Shown here one piece after another: positions 8,428 through 20,123 of a stretch of 64,000 bases of DNA. The position numbers and the translations under genes are program-made. How positions within the stretch are numbered: position 1 is the first letter of the stretch; every line of letters begins with the position of its first letter. The notes beneath the pieces were generated by a model that saw only the letters and a list, made by a program, of their open reading frames with translations, was not told where the DNA came from and ran no database searches. The stretch spans positions 62,001 to 126,000 of the forward strand of contig QQVD01000004.1 in NCBI GenBank assembly GCA_003388555.1. The letters are read 5' to 3'. The stretch is from Acidobacteriota bacterium (GTDB lineage Bacteria; Acidobacteriota; Thermoanaerobaculia; Multivoradales; Multivoraceae).

Positions 8428-8796
8428 CGCTTCAGGTCTCCTCTGCCTCACACGGGCACTGGGGTTGACGAATCCTCTCGCGAGAGAGAACCAGCGGCTG
8501 GGCACGACGCCCGCGGAACCTCGCCCATCGAGGGATCCGCCCGAAACCTGCTCGTCAGTTCTCGCATTCGAGGCTTGGCGACCTCTCTCGCAGCCGCCGC
8601 TTTGCTTCGCGTCGACACGATCGTGGTTGCCTTGCAGAACCTCACCGACGACTTGTTTTTTGCGGTTGCTTCACGCACCGTACAGAATGCCCAGAACGAT
8701 GTCAAGCAGAGGCCACAACATCTAGTGGTGGCCCTCCGGCACACCACCACAGCGTCCTCCGAGCCACTACGGTTGGGTTCGACCACCGAGGTCCCG
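8428..8796. other. Divergent intergenic region between H1-like and mutase genes
   Basis: Holds a minus-strand promoter (8677-8705) and an inferred leader of about 240 bases for the H1-like gene. The region 8640-8760 is less GC-rich than the surroundings. A plus-strand promoter for the mutase gene must also lie here, but I see no convincing match. Confidence 0.6.
8677..8705 (-). promoter_or_regulatory. Sigma-70-type promoter for the H1-like gene
   Basis: On the minus strand TTGACA (8705-8700), a 17-base spacer, and TACGGT (8682-8677). The -35 is a perfect consensus. Predicted transcription start is near 8670, giving a 5' leader of about 240 bases. Confidence 0.65.
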
Positions 8797-10347
8797 ATGA
8801 GCAATTCCAAGCCTGACGAGAAGCCCTTCTTCGACGCCGGCGATCAGGGCGAGACGAGGCCCGCGCCGGGCGAGTTCCCGTACACCCGCGGGCTCTACGC
8901 CGAGATGTACTCGAAGCGCCTGTGGACGATGCGCCAGTACGCCGGTTACGCGAGCGCCAAGGAGTCGAACGAGCGCTACCGCTACCTGCTGGCGCAGGGC
9001 ACCACCGGCCTCTCGGTGGCCTTCGACCTGCCGACCCAGATCGGCTTCGACTCCGACTCCGACTCGGCCCGCGGCGAGGTCGGCCGAGTCGGGGTCGCGA
9101 TCGATTCGATCGACGACATGCGCACCCTCTTCGAGGGCATCCCGCTCGACCAGGTGACGACGTCGATGACGATCAACTCGACGGCGCCGATCCTCCTCGC
9201 GCTCTACCTGGTCGTCGCCGAGGAGCAGGGCGTCGACTGGCAGGAGATCGGCGGCACGGTGCAGAACGACATCCTCAAGGAGTACGCGGCGCGAGGCACG
9301 TACATCTACCCACCGCAGCCTTCGCTGCGTCTGGTCACCGACCTGATCACCTTCTGCGCCGATCGGGTGCCGCGATGGAACCCGATCTCCATCTCCGGAT
9401 ACCACATGCGCGAGGCAGGGTGCACCGCAGCGCAGGAGGTCGCCTTCACCCTCGCCAACGGCCTCTGCTACGTCGAGCAGGCGCTCCAGCGCGGCGTCGA
9501 CATCGACTCGTTCGCGCCGCGTCTCTCGTTCTTCTTCAACGCCCACAACGACTTCCTCGAAGAGGTCGCCAAGTTCCGCGCCGCGCGCTCGCTCTGGGCC
9601 GAGCTGGTGCGGCAGCGCTTCGCGCCCAAGAATCCCCGATCCACCTGGTTGAGGTTCCACACCCAGACCGCCGGCTCCACTCTCACCGCGCAGCAACCCG
9701 TGAACAACGTGGTCCGTGTCGCCATCCAGGCACTGGCTGCGGTCTGCGGCGGCACCCAGTCGTTGCACACCAACGGCATGGACGAGGCCCTCGGCCTGCC
9801 CACCGAGGAGTCGGCCCGCACTGCGCTGCGCAGCCAGCAGATCATCGCCCACGAGTCCGGGATCGTGCGCTCCTCCGACCCCCTCGGCGGTTCCTACGCG
9901 ATCGAGGCGCTGACCGATCGGATCCGCGACGAGGCGCTCGGGCTGATCGCCGAGATCGAGCGTCTCGGCGGCGCGGCGAAGGCGATCGAGCAGGGATACC
10001 AGCAGCGCGAGATCGCCGACGCCGCCTACCAGCATCAGCTCTCGGTCGAGAAGGGCAGCACCGTGATCGTCGGCGTCAACCGCTTCCAGAGCGAGCGGGA
10101 GGAGCCCTTCGAGGTGCTGCAGATCGATCCCCGGGCCGAGCAGGAGCAGATCGATCGAGTTCGCGCGTTGCGCCAGCGACGCGACGCGGATCGGCATCGC
10201 TCGGCGCTCGAAGCCCTCGACCGGGCCGCGCGCGAGGACGCCAACCTGATGCCGCCGATCCTCGAGTGCGTGCGCTGCGAGGCGACCCTGGGCGAGATCT
10301 CCGACGTGATGCGGGCCGTGTTCGGGCTGCACGAGGAGGGGTTCTAG
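8797..10347 (+). CDS. Methylmalonyl-CoA mutase, large (substrate-binding) subunit, heteromeric type
   Basis: The TIM-barrel subunit of an adenosylcobalamin acyl-CoA mutase, 516 aa. [78 protein letters not shown] and [21 protein letters not shown] are all present. The protein ends after the barrel; there is no DxHxxG B12-binding domain, so a separate small subunit must exist outside the window. The Tyr of RQYAGY favours methylmalonyl-CoA over isobutyryl-CoA. The ATG at 8797 has GAGG upstream; an upstream frame extension to 7831 is antisense to other genes. Its accessory genes meaB and epimerase lie 12-14 kb away. The stop overlaps tail-to-tail with the next gene by 3 bases. Confidence 0.9.
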   Translation: MSNSKPDEKPFFDAGDQGETRPAPGEFPYTRGLYAEMYSKRLWTMRQYAGYASAKESNERYRYLLAQGTTGLSVAFDLPTQIGFDSDSDSARGEVGRVGVAIDSIDDMRTLFEGIPLDQVTTSMTINSTAPILLALYLVVAEEQGVDWQEIGGTVQNDILKEYAARGTYIYPPQPSLRLVTDLITFCADRVPRWNPISISGYHMREAGCTAAQEVAFTLANGLCYVEQALQRGVDIDSFAPRLSFFFNAHNDFLEEVAKFRAARSLWAELVRQRFAPKNPRSTWLRFHTQTAGSTLTAQQPVNNVVRVAIQALAAVCGGTQSLHTNGMDEALGLPTEESARTALRSQQIIAHESGIVRSSDPLGGSYAIEALTDRIRDEALGLIAEIERLGGAAKAIEQGYQQREIADAAYQHQLSVEKGSTVIVGVNRFQSEREEPFEVLQIDPRAEQEQIDRVRALRQRRDADRHRSALEALDRAAREDANLMPPILECVRCEATLGEISDVMRAVFGLHEEGF

Positions 10348-11339
10348 GACCGGCATGCGAGCACCGCCGGTGTGACGTCACACAGCGAGACGCACGCCGC
10401 GAAACGCGCGGCCGCGGGACCGAGCGCCAGCAGCGGCACCGGGTTGCGGGTGTGGCGCCGGTGGTCGGTCTCCTCGATGTTGCCGTGGTCCGAGACCAGG
10501 ACCACGGTGGCGCCCTGTGCGTCGATCGCCGGTGCGACGCCGCTCAGCAGCGAGTCGATCCGAGCCAGAGCCTGCCGCGGCGACAACTCGGTGCGACCGT
10601 GTCCGACGAGATCGGTCAGGAAGGTCTCGTAGAGGACGAGCTCGTGATCGCCGAGCAGGTCCGCCAGGTGACGACCCGCCTGCTCGGCATACACCGGACC
10701 GAGCCCGATCGGTCTCTGGCTCGGCGGCGCGGAACCTCCGTCCTCGTCGGCGTCGGTCGTGTCGGCCGCCTCCAGCACGGCGAGGAAGAGGTCGCGCTCG
10801 ACGTCCCAGGAGACTGCGTCGCCCCTGGCGAGATCCGCGAGCCCGCGGCGCCGCAGGCCGGCGTCCTCGGCGCAGCAGACGGTCACCGACCGCCTGGCCC
10901 GACGTCGGGCCAGGCGCTCCTCGTAGAGCGGCGAGAAGGCATTGGCGAAGGCCACCCGATCGCCCCTGCGCACCGAGGCGGTGAGCAGGTTGTGCCTCGC
11001 GATGAGCTCGCGCAGTCGGCCGCCGGGGAAGGCGGGAACGTGGCGGCCGACGTGGCCTGCCGCGTTCTCGCCGGTGAACAGGGCCGTCTGCCCGGTCGCC
11101 GACTGCGGCAGCCCCTCGACGCCGAGCGTCGCGTCGAGCGCCCGCAGACAGACTCCGGGTCGGTCGAGTGGCGCCGTTCCGCTGACCAGGCGGCAGCCGA
11201 TGCGCTCCTCGAGCCACGGCATGTGGCCCTCGGAGAGCGGGTTGTCGGAGCTCGGCGGAGCAAGGCCCAGACCGTCGACGAAGAGCAGCAGCAGCGGCTC
11301 GCTACCGCGCCCGCGGGCCCTGGCGGTTCCAATTCTCAT
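10344..11339 (-). CDS. Alkaline-phosphatase-superfamily metalloenzyme, phosphopentomutase/phosphoglycerate mutase-like
   Basis: A 331-aa predicted metal-dependent phospho-transfer enzyme. [11 protein letters not shown] supplies the first metal Asp (residue 22). [14 protein letters not shown] (about 79-92) carries the Ser/Thr nucleophile region, and [12 protein letters not shown] near the C-terminus supplies the second metal set. The [13 protein letters not shown] tail is typical of phosphoglycerate-mutase/phosphopentomutase-type members. It is shorter than iPGM (about 510 aa) and phosphopentomutase (about 400 aa), so substrate is unknown. It is an orphan gene convergent with the mutase gene and divergent from the coiled-coil gene. 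Confidence 0.75.
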   Translation of the reverse strand: MRIGTARARGRGSEPLLLLFVDGLGLAPPSSDNPLSEGHMPWLEERIGCRLVSGTAPLDRPGVCLRALDATLGVEGLPQSATGQTALFTGENAAGHVGRHVPAFPGGRLRELIARHNLLTASVRRGDRVAFANAFSPLYEERLARRRARRSVTVCCAEDAGLRRRGLADLARGDAVSWDVERDLFLAVLEAADTTDADEDGGSAPPSQRPIGLGPVYAEQAGRHLADLLGDHELVLYETFLTDLVGHGRTELSPRQALARIDSLLSGVAPAIDAQGATVVLVSDHGNIEETDHRRHTRNPVPLLALGPAAARFAACVSLCDVTPAVLACRS

Positions 11340-11390
11340 CCGCCATCTCCACCGGCCCGCGCCCCCGGGCTTTCGCTATTCTCTACAGGC

Positions 11391-11711
11391 ATGGATGACG
11401 GACCGAAGAGCGACGGCGGCGAGAAGGCGCCGAAGAGCGCCTACGAGCTGGCGCTCGAGCGGCTGGAGCGCGACGGTATCGCAAGGCCGAGCGCCACCTC
11501 GCTGAGCGCCGAGACCAAGGCGGCGATGGCGGACGCCCGCAGCCGCGCCGAGGCGCGCGTCGCAGAGCTCGAGATCCTCCACCGCAAGCGCCTGCGAGAG
11601 ATCACGGATCGCGAAGAGCGCGACAAGGCGGAGAGGAACTTCCGCGCCGAGCGCGAGCGCATCGAGAGCTCCAGGGACCGCGAGCTCGAACGACTTCGAA
11701 GCGGTGGGTGA
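11391..11711 (+). CDS. Small charged coiled-coil protein
   Basis: A 106-aa soluble protein. After an acidic/Gly start comes YELALERLERDGI and then a long Arg/Glu-rich helix (about 50-104) with heptad-like spacing, predicted coiled coil. No signal peptide or membrane segment, and no family that I can name. It starts 51 bases from the divergent metalloenzyme gene and precedes the S4 protein on the same strand with a 75-base gap. The size and charge pattern suggest a binding partner rather than an enzyme; this is inference. Confidence 0.7.
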   Translation: MDDGPKSDGGEKAPKSAYELALERLERDGIARPSATSLSAETKAAMADARSRAEARVAELEILHRKRLREITDREERDKAERNFRAERERIESSRDRELERLRSGG

Positions 11712-11786
11712 TCCTCTGCGGCCCGGCGCGCCGCTCGCTCGCCGCCTTCGCCGCCCGAGCTGACACGTCCCGCCGCGGAGCCGACG

Positions 11787-12161
11787 ATGAGCGTACGGGT
11801 GGACAAGTGGTTGCAGGTGGCGCGCGTGTTCAAGACCCGCACCGCCGCGACCCGCGCCTGCACCCTCGGCAGGGTGTCGGTGAACGGCGCTCGCGCCAAG
11901 CCGCACAAGACACTCGAGCTGGAAGACACGGTCCAGGTCGAGATGAAGCACGGCTGGGAGCGGATCCTGATCGTCAAGGAGCTGCGCGACAAGACGCTGC
12001 CGAAGGAGCAGGTGAGCCGGATCTTCGAGGACCAGAGTCTGCCTCGTCCCCAGCTCAGCGAGATGGAGAAGCAGCAGCGGCGTCCGCCGGTACAGCGAGA
12101 TCCCGGCGCTGGGAGACCGACCAAGCGCGATCGCCGACGCCTCGACAGGCTGCGCGGCTGA
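11787..12161 (+). CDS. S4-domain RNA-binding protein, Hsp15/RqcP-like
   Basis: A 124-aa protein starting directly with an S4 domain: VRVDKWLQVARVFKTRTAATRAC, GRVSVNGARAKPHKTLELED, followed by a basic tail (TKRDRRRLDRLRG). Hsp15 and RqcP share this layout and act on stalled 50S subunits carrying nascent chains. The C-terminal Lys/Arg extension is consistent with rRNA binding. It ends 52 bases before DNA polymerase IV. Confidence 0.85.
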   Translation: MSVRVDKWLQVARVFKTRTAATRACTLGRVSVNGARAKPHKTLELEDTVQVEMKHGWERILIVKELRDKTLPKEQVSRIFEDQSLPRPQLSEMEKQQRRPPVQRDPGAGRPTKRDRRRLDRLRG

Positions 12162-12213
12162 GCGTGGCGGTAGCCGAGTTGTGCCCGCAGCCCGGCAGCG
12201 CGAGGCGCCAGCA

Positions 12214-13419
12214 GTGACGCAGCCGCGTCAGCCGCCCGCAGCCGGCGCGCTCCCGCCACACTCGTCAGCGGGATCGCCGCCTTCGCGCCCCCTCTCCACG
12301 GCGCCCCAGATCCGCCGCATCCTGCACTGCGACATGGACTGCTTCTACGCCGCCGTGCACATGCGCGACGAGCCGCGTCTGCGCGGCAGGCCGGTGGTCA
12401 TCGGCGGCCCCGCGAACGGGCGCGGCGTGGTCGCAGCAGCGAGCTACGAGGCGCGGCGTTTCGGCGTGCGCTCGGCGATGCCGTCCGCCCAGGCCGCGCG
12501 TCTGTGCCCCGACGCCGTGTTCCTGGCTCCCGAGTTCGACCGCTACCGCGCCGAGTCGCGCCGGGTCTTCGAGGTCTTCGCTGAGTTCACCTCGCTGGTG
12601 CAACCGGTTTCGATCGACGAGGCCTACCTCGACCTCACCGGCGAGCTCGATCGCTGGGGATCGGCGACAGCGGCGGCGCGCGAGATCCGCCGGCGCGTCT
12701 CCGAGCGGCTCGGCCTGACGGTGAGCATCGGCGTCGCACCGAACCGGTTGGTGGCCAAGATCGCCTCCGACCACGACAAGCCGGACGGGCTCACGGTGGT
12801 TCGCCCTGAACAGATCGAGGCGTTCCTGGCGCCGTTGCCGGTGCGGGCGCTGCTCGGCGTCGGACCGGCCACCGAGCAGCGCCTGCGCGAGCGTTTCGGC
12901 TGCACCACCGTGGCCGAGCTGCGCCGCATCGACCGCGCCGAGCTCGAGCTCGCCCTCGGCCGTTTCGGAGGCGTCTTGTACCGCTACGCCCGCGGCCTCG
13001 ACGATCGGCCGGTGGTGGTCGAGAGGGTGCGCAAGAGCCTCAGCGCCGAGCGCACCTTCGGCAGCGACATCGAGGATCCCGGAGAGATCGCCAGTGAGCT
13101 GCGGCGGTTGACCAAGCGGGTCGCCGCGGCACTGCAGGAGCGTGACCTGCGCGGCAGCGGCGTGCACCTCAAGGTGCGCTACTCGGACTTCACGACGGTG
13201 ACCCGCTCGTGCACCCTCGACGAGCCCGGACACGACGAGGAGCAGCTGCTCGCAGCCGTGATGAGCCTGCTGCGACGCATCGAGACCGAGGGACGCCGTA
13301 TCCGGCTGCTGGGCGTCGGCACCAGCCGCTTCGAAGGCCAGGAGACGGACGGCCCGACCCAGCTGCTGCTACCGCAGCTCGAGCCCGAGAGCAGCCCTCG
13401 CCGCAGCGAGTCGAACTGA
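12214..13419 (+). CDS. dinB: DNA polymerase IV (Y family)
   Basis: An error-prone translesion polymerase. Motifs: ILHCDMDCFYAAV (first catalytic Asp), VVAAASYEARRFGVRSAMP, QPVSIDEAYLDLT (second catalytic acidic pair), VSIGVAPNRLVAKIASDHDKPDGL, then LLGVGPATEQRL (HhH) and the little-finger domain RKSLSAERTFGSDI. The end QLLLPQLE resembles a beta-clamp binding peptide. Two GTG starts are possible (12181 and 12214); the second has GAGG eight bases upstream and is used here. No lexA-type box was recognised upstream. Confidence 0.92.
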   Translation: MTQPRQPPAAGALPPHSSAGSPPSRPLSTAPQIRRILHCDMDCFYAAVHMRDEPRLRGRPVVIGGPANGRGVVAAASYEARRFGVRSAMPSAQAARLCPDAVFLAPEFDRYRAESRRVFEVFAEFTSLVQPVSIDEAYLDLTGELDRWGSATAAAREIRRRVSERLGLTVSIGVAPNRLVAKIASDHDKPDGLTVVRPEQIEAFLAPLPVRALLGVGPATEQRLRERFGCTTVAELRRIDRAELELALGRFGGVLYRYARGLDDRPVVVERVRKSLSAERTFGSDIEDPGEIASELRRLTKRVAAALQERDLRGSGVHLKVRYSDFTTVTRSCTLDEPGHDEEQLLAAVMSLLRRIETEGRRIRLLGVGTSRFEGQETDGPTQLLLPQLEPESSPRRSESN

Positions 13420-13447
13420 ACGACGGCGGCAGCTGTCGCCGGTGGCG

Positions 13448-16687
<3,240 letters not shown>

Positions 16688-16796
16688 CGGCCGCGCAGTC
16701 TAGCAGTCGCTCCGGCGGCTCCTCGGAGCTCCTCGCACGCCGGCTGCGACGGTCAGTCGCCTCTCGCCGACCGCCTCGGACACGGGTCCGCGGCGC

Positions 16797-17072
16797 TCAG
16801 CGGCGCGACGGCGGGCCGCCGCCGCGCCTCGTGCCCGCTGCCGGCTCCGGGCCGTCCGCGGGCGGGGTGTCGAAGCGCTGGTAGCCGCGACAGACGCGCA
16901 CCGGAAGCGGTGGATAGCGAGGGAACGACGGATCCCCGTCGCTGCGTCCGCAGCGCAGGTAGGCGGCGCGGCGGGAGCGGACCACTTCAGCCCAGCGGCA
17001 CCCACCGCAGAGGCCGGGATCCACCGCCAGTGGCACCGTCGGATCGCCACCCGGGCGCTTCACCTCCGACAT
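16797..17072 (-). CDS. Small conserved Cys-containing protein
   Basis: A 91-aa protein. A Shine-Dalgarno GGGAGG lies 5 bases before the ATG at 17072. The core is LCGGCRWAEVVRSRRAAYLRC..SDGDPSFPRYPPLPVRVCRGY, four Cys arranged CxxC-x15-C-x21-C, consistent with a small metal or iron-sulphur site. I recall similar proteins in several GC-rich bacterial groups but know no function. The Gly/Pro/Arg-rich tail is probably disordered. It sits upstream of carB with a 109-base gap. Confidence 0.7.
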   Translation of the reverse strand: MSEVKRPGGDPTVPLAVDPGLCGGCRWAEVVRSRRAAYLRCGRSDGDPSFPRYPPLPVRVCRGYQRFDTPPADGPEPAAGTRRGGGPPSRR

Positions 17073-17282
17073 CCGGCCTCCCGCCCGATGCAGTAGCGGG
17101 CCGTTGCCGAGCCGCGGATCTCGGCGCGCCGACGCGCCCCCTCTCCCGCCCTCTCCAATGGCTTCCATATTACGAAACAGTATCCGGAGAAGCCGGGGCG
17201 ACACCCCGATCGGCAGGCTTTCGCAGCCGGTCGAAGAAAATCGAAATTCATCAAAACGGGTTGGCGTTGGCAGGCGTATACA

Positions 17283-17490
17283 AGTACGAGGCAGCGGCAC
17301 CCGACCGGGTCTCCCGCAAGGTGCCACAGCCTCCCTGCCGAGCCCTCACCGAGGAGCGTCCGCTCCCGGTCCTGAAAGAGAGGCTCACCGGGCTCCGGCC
17401 CACTCTCCAGACACCATCCTTGCAACCGCGGAATCTCCGCGCGTATCACCCAAAGAGGGGGAGCGGCTTCGGCCCTCCCCCTTTTTCCTT
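17283..17490 (+). ncRNA. Candidate structured non-coding RNA ending in a UUCG-loop terminator
   Basis: In a 484-base gap the plus strand shows successive stems: GGCACC(17305 region)/GGTGCC, then ACCG-a-GGAGC-gtcc-GCTCC-CGGT, then CGCGGA-ATC-TCCGCG (17427-17441), and finally a 12-bp stem with a UUCG tetraloop and U5 tail (17452-17486). A TATACA at 17277-17282 could be a -10 element, but no -35 fits. No open frame spans it convincingly. It does not show the signature sequences of tmRNA, SRP RNA or RNase P RNA. The strand is inferred from the UUCG loop and U tail; a long leader on the minus strand is the alternative. Confidence 0.35.
17452..17486 (+). terminator. Strong rho-independent terminator
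   Basis: A 12-bp stem (AAAGAGGGGGAG with CTCCCCCTTTTT, one G-U pair), inner GGC-TTCG-GCC tetraloop stem with one bulged C, then TTTTT followed by CCTTT on the plus strand. Read on the minus strand it still folds and is followed by TCTTTGGG, so it may also terminate the permease transcript arriving from 17557. Confidence 0.75.
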
Positions 17491-17556
17491 TGCGGCCGAC
17501 AGGACTCGGGTCCGACGGCCCTGTCGGCTCGCGGGCCTTGCTGCTCGCGATCCCCT

Positions 17557-18843
17557 TCACTCGAACCGTAGCGCCTCGGCGGGCGAGATCCTCCGCATGC
17601 GCTGCAGCGGCCACCAACAGGCCGCTGAGGTCACGATGAGGGTGAAGCCGAGCACGGCGGCGAGGTCCGGCGGCCGCAGTCGCAGCGGGATGCGGTCCAC
17701 GAAGTAGATCTCGGCGACGCCGGCGTCGAAGCTCAGCAGCCCGAGGTCCGATACCGCCCAGGCCACCAGCGCGCCTCCCGCAACCCCGGCGACACACCCG
17801 CCGACGGCGACCGCCAGGCCCGCGATCAGGAAGCTACGTCGCAGCACGCGGGGCGATGCTCCCAGCGCCAGCAGCACGCCGATCTCGCGCGTGCGCTCGC
17901 GCACCAGCACCAGCAGGGCCGCTGCGACGTTGAAGGTCGAAACCACGACGATGAGCCCCAGCAGCAGGAAGAGCGCCCACTTCTGCACTCTCAGGGCGGT
18001 GAACAGGCCCGGCGAGCTCTGACGCCAGTCGCGGACCAGATAGTCGTCGCCGAGGCGCCGGTTCAACTCGTCACGCACGCCGTCGATGCTGCGCGCCGAG
18101 CCGGTCGTCACCTCGTAGAAGGGCAGCCCCCCGGTGAGCCGCTCGAGCTCGCCGATGTCCATCACCGCGTACTCGCGATCGAAGAGCGCGAACCCGGTCT
18201 CGAAGGTCGCGGCGACCTCCAGAGTGCGATAGCGGAACCTCGCGCCGCGGTGGAGATCGAGCACTACCAGACGCACCGGTTCGCCGACTCCCACGCCGAG
18301 GCGTTCGGCGAGGCCGGCTCCGAGCCGCACTCCGGGCCGCCCGTCCCGCGCCGGGAGGTCGTTCGGAGCGCCGGCGCCGAGAGGACCGGCCAACCGCGGT
18401 TCGACGCCGCGCAGGTGCACGTCGACCGCGGCGGCTTCCCGACCCGCGGCGGCAGACTGCAGCGACCCCTGAACCAGGAGCGAGCGCGACACCGCCTCGA
18501 CCTCGGGGAGAGCCGCGAGCCGCACAGGCAGCTCGTCGACTCCCTCGGGCTGCCCCACCGGGATCACGATCAGCGCGCCGCCGATCAGCATCTTCTCGAG
18601 CAGGGTCTCGGTGTAGCCGCTCATCAGCGCCATCGAGGTGGTCATCGCCGTGACACCGAGCGCGACCGAGCCCAGGCCGGCCCAGGCCGCCGACGACAGC
18701 AGGCGGCTGCGACGAGTGCGCAGGTGTCGCAGACCCAGGTCCAGCGCCAACGGCAGGGCGCGGCGCGCCCCCCCGTCTCCCGCGGCGGCCGGCACCCGCT
18801 CAGCCCGCCGCCGGACGCTCGCTGGCGGCCTCACCCGGCGCAT
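17557..18843 (-). CDS. FtsX-like ABC-type permease (LolC/LolE/MacB superfamily)
   Basis: An integral-membrane permease: one N-terminal helix (SAAWAGLGSVALGVTAMTTS), a periplasmic MacB_PCD-like domain, then three C-terminal helices including ERTREIGVLLALGAS, the FtsX-family cytoplasmic signature, and WWPLQRMRRISPAEALR at the end. Such proteins work with a LolD/MacB-type ATPase in lipoprotein release or efflux; none is adjacent. The start is uncertain. ATG 18843 would overlap the end of carA by 44 bases, while GTG 18795 lies just past the carA stop. Neither has a good ribosome-binding site, so coupling to carA is likely. Confidence 0.85.
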   Translation of the reverse strand: MRRVRPPASVRRRAERVPAAAGDGGARRALPLALDLGLRHLRTRRSRLLSSAAWAGLGSVALGVTAMTTSMALMSGYTETLLEKMLIGGALIVIPVGQPEGVDELPVRLAALPEVEAVSRSLLVQGSLQSAAAGREAAAVDVHLRGVEPRLAGPLGAGAPNDLPARDGRPGVRLGAGLAERLGVGVGEPVRLVVLDLHRGARFRYRTLEVAATFETGFALFDREYAVMDIGELERLTGGLPFYEVTTGSARSIDGVRDELNRRLGDDYLVRDWRQSSPGLFTALRVQKWALFLLLGLIVVVSTFNVAAALLVLVRERTREIGVLLALGASPRVLRRSFLIAGLAVAVGGCVAGVAGGALVAWAVSDLGLLSFDAGVAEIYFVDRIPLRLRPPDLAAVLGFTLIVTSAACWWPLQRMRRISPAEALRFE

Positions 18844-19978
18844 CGCCCGCACCGCGGCCGGCGCCCGATCCCTGCCGCCGCACCGCTTCCAGGAAGGCGG
18901 CGAAGAGGCGCGACGCATCGTGCGGGCCGGGAGCCGCCTCGGGGTGGTACTGCACCGAGAAGATGGGCGCTCCCTCGACCTCGAAGCCCTCCACGGTGCC
19001 ATCGTTGAGGTTCACCGAAGTGACCCTGCAGTTGCCCGGCAGGGAGTCGCCAGCGAGGGCGAAGCCATGGTTCTGAGCGGTGATCGCCACGGTCCCGTCG
19101 TCGAGATCCCTGACCGGCTGGTTGCCGCCGTGGTGGCCGAACTTCAGCTTGAACGTGCTGCCGCCCATCGCCAGGCCGAGTAGCTGGTGACCGAGGCAGA
19201 TGCCGAGCAGCGGCCGGCCGCTGTCGGCGAGCTGGCGCACGTTGGCGATGATCTCGTGCAGCGGCTCCGGGTCTCCCGGCCCGTTGGAGAGCACCACTCC
19301 GTCCACTCCGAGCTCGTCGCAGCGGCTGGCGGGGGTGCGCGCCGGCAGCACGCGCAGTCGCGCCCCGGCGCCGCACAACGAACGCAGGATGTTGCGCTTG
19401 ACCCCGAAGTCGTAGACGGCGAGGAAGGCGATCTCGTCGCCGTCCGCCGGCAGCTCGTACTCCTCGACGCAGGTCACCTCGTCGACCAGGGCACGACCCT
19501 GCATCTCAGGCATCGCCAGCACCTCGGCGAGCAGCTGTTCGCGGTCGTCGGCGGCCGAGGCGATGACGCCGCGCAGGGCGCCCTTCTGGCGCAGACGGCG
19601 CACCACGGCGCGGGTGTCGATCCCGGCCAGCGCCGGGATGCCGTGCTGCTTCAGGTAGGCGATCAGGGGCCTCCCCTCGATCCCCGACGGGACCTCGGTG
19701 AACTCCCGCGCCACGAAGCCCTCGACCCGCGGTCGCTCGGACTCCTCCGCCGCCGCGTAGGTGCCGTAGTTGCCGATGTGCGGCTGGGTCATCAGCACGA
19801 TCTGACCGCAGTAGGAGGGGTCGGTGAGGATCTCCTGGTACCCGGTCATCGAGGTGTTGAACACCACCTCGCCGAAGCGCTTCCCGGGGCTGGCCAGCCA
19901 GCCACGGAAGCACGAGCCGTCCTCGAGCAGCAGCACGCCCTCCTCACGACTCGCCTCTCCGGCAACACTCACCGACAT
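18800..19978 (-). CDS. carA: Carbamoyl-phosphate synthase, small (glutaminase) subunit
   Basis: The class I glutamine amidotransferase subunit of carbamoyl-phosphate synthase, 392 aa. The N-terminal domain shows EVVFNTSMTGYQEILTDPSY; the amidotransferase triad comes from GICLGHQLLGLA (Cys nucleophile) and QYHPEAAPGPHD (His, Glu). The C-terminal 30 residues are Gly/Ala-rich and extra. The ATG at 19978 has GAGGAGCGGAG upstream. The permease gene follows with overlap, and carB lies further down on the same strand. Confidence 0.96.
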   Translation of the reverse strand: MSVSVAGEASREEGVLLLEDGSCFRGWLASPGKRFGEVVFNTSMTGYQEILTDPSYCGQIVLMTQPHIGNYGTYAAAEESERPRVEGFVAREFTEVPSGIEGRPLIAYLKQHGIPALAGIDTRAVVRRLRQKGALRGVIASAADDREQLLAEVLAMPEMQGRALVDEVTCVEEYELPADGDEIAFLAVYDFGVKRNILRSLCGAGARLRVLPARTPASRCDELGVDGVVLSNGPGDPEPLHEIIANVRQLADSGRPLLGICLGHQLLGLAMGGSTFKLKFGHHGGNQPVRDLDDGTVAITAQNHGFALAGDSLPGNCRVTSVNLNDGTVEGFEVEGAPIFSVQYHPEAAPGPHDASRLFAAFLEAVRRQGSGAGRGAGDAPGEAASERPAAG

Positions 19979-20123
19979 CTCCGCTCCTCTCGTCCCGTTG
20001 CCCGCGCGCTTCCCCGCGCCCCGGTTCCGGCGGCGCCGCGAGGTCCGCCGCGGCGGATATCATCGTATCTCGAAGCCGCCATCTCTCGGCGGCCCCTCGA
20101 CAGCGTCACCGAGGTCTCACACC

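Noticed and set aside
8003..8725. Plus-strand frame of repeating FFLA/TFFL units opposite the H1-like gene
   Set aside because: It is the reverse complement of AKKK codons. The minus frame has a start, a ribosome-binding site, a promoter and a sensible family.
7831..8796. Upstream extension of the mutase reading frame
   Set aside because: The extension runs antisense through the H1-like gene; the ATG at 8797 with a ribosome-binding site gives the normal family start.
17283..17490. tmRNA, SRP RNA, RNase P RNA or a cobalamin riboswitch
   Set aside because: None of their conserved core sequences could be found on either strand; 6S RNA was considered but the ends do not pair.
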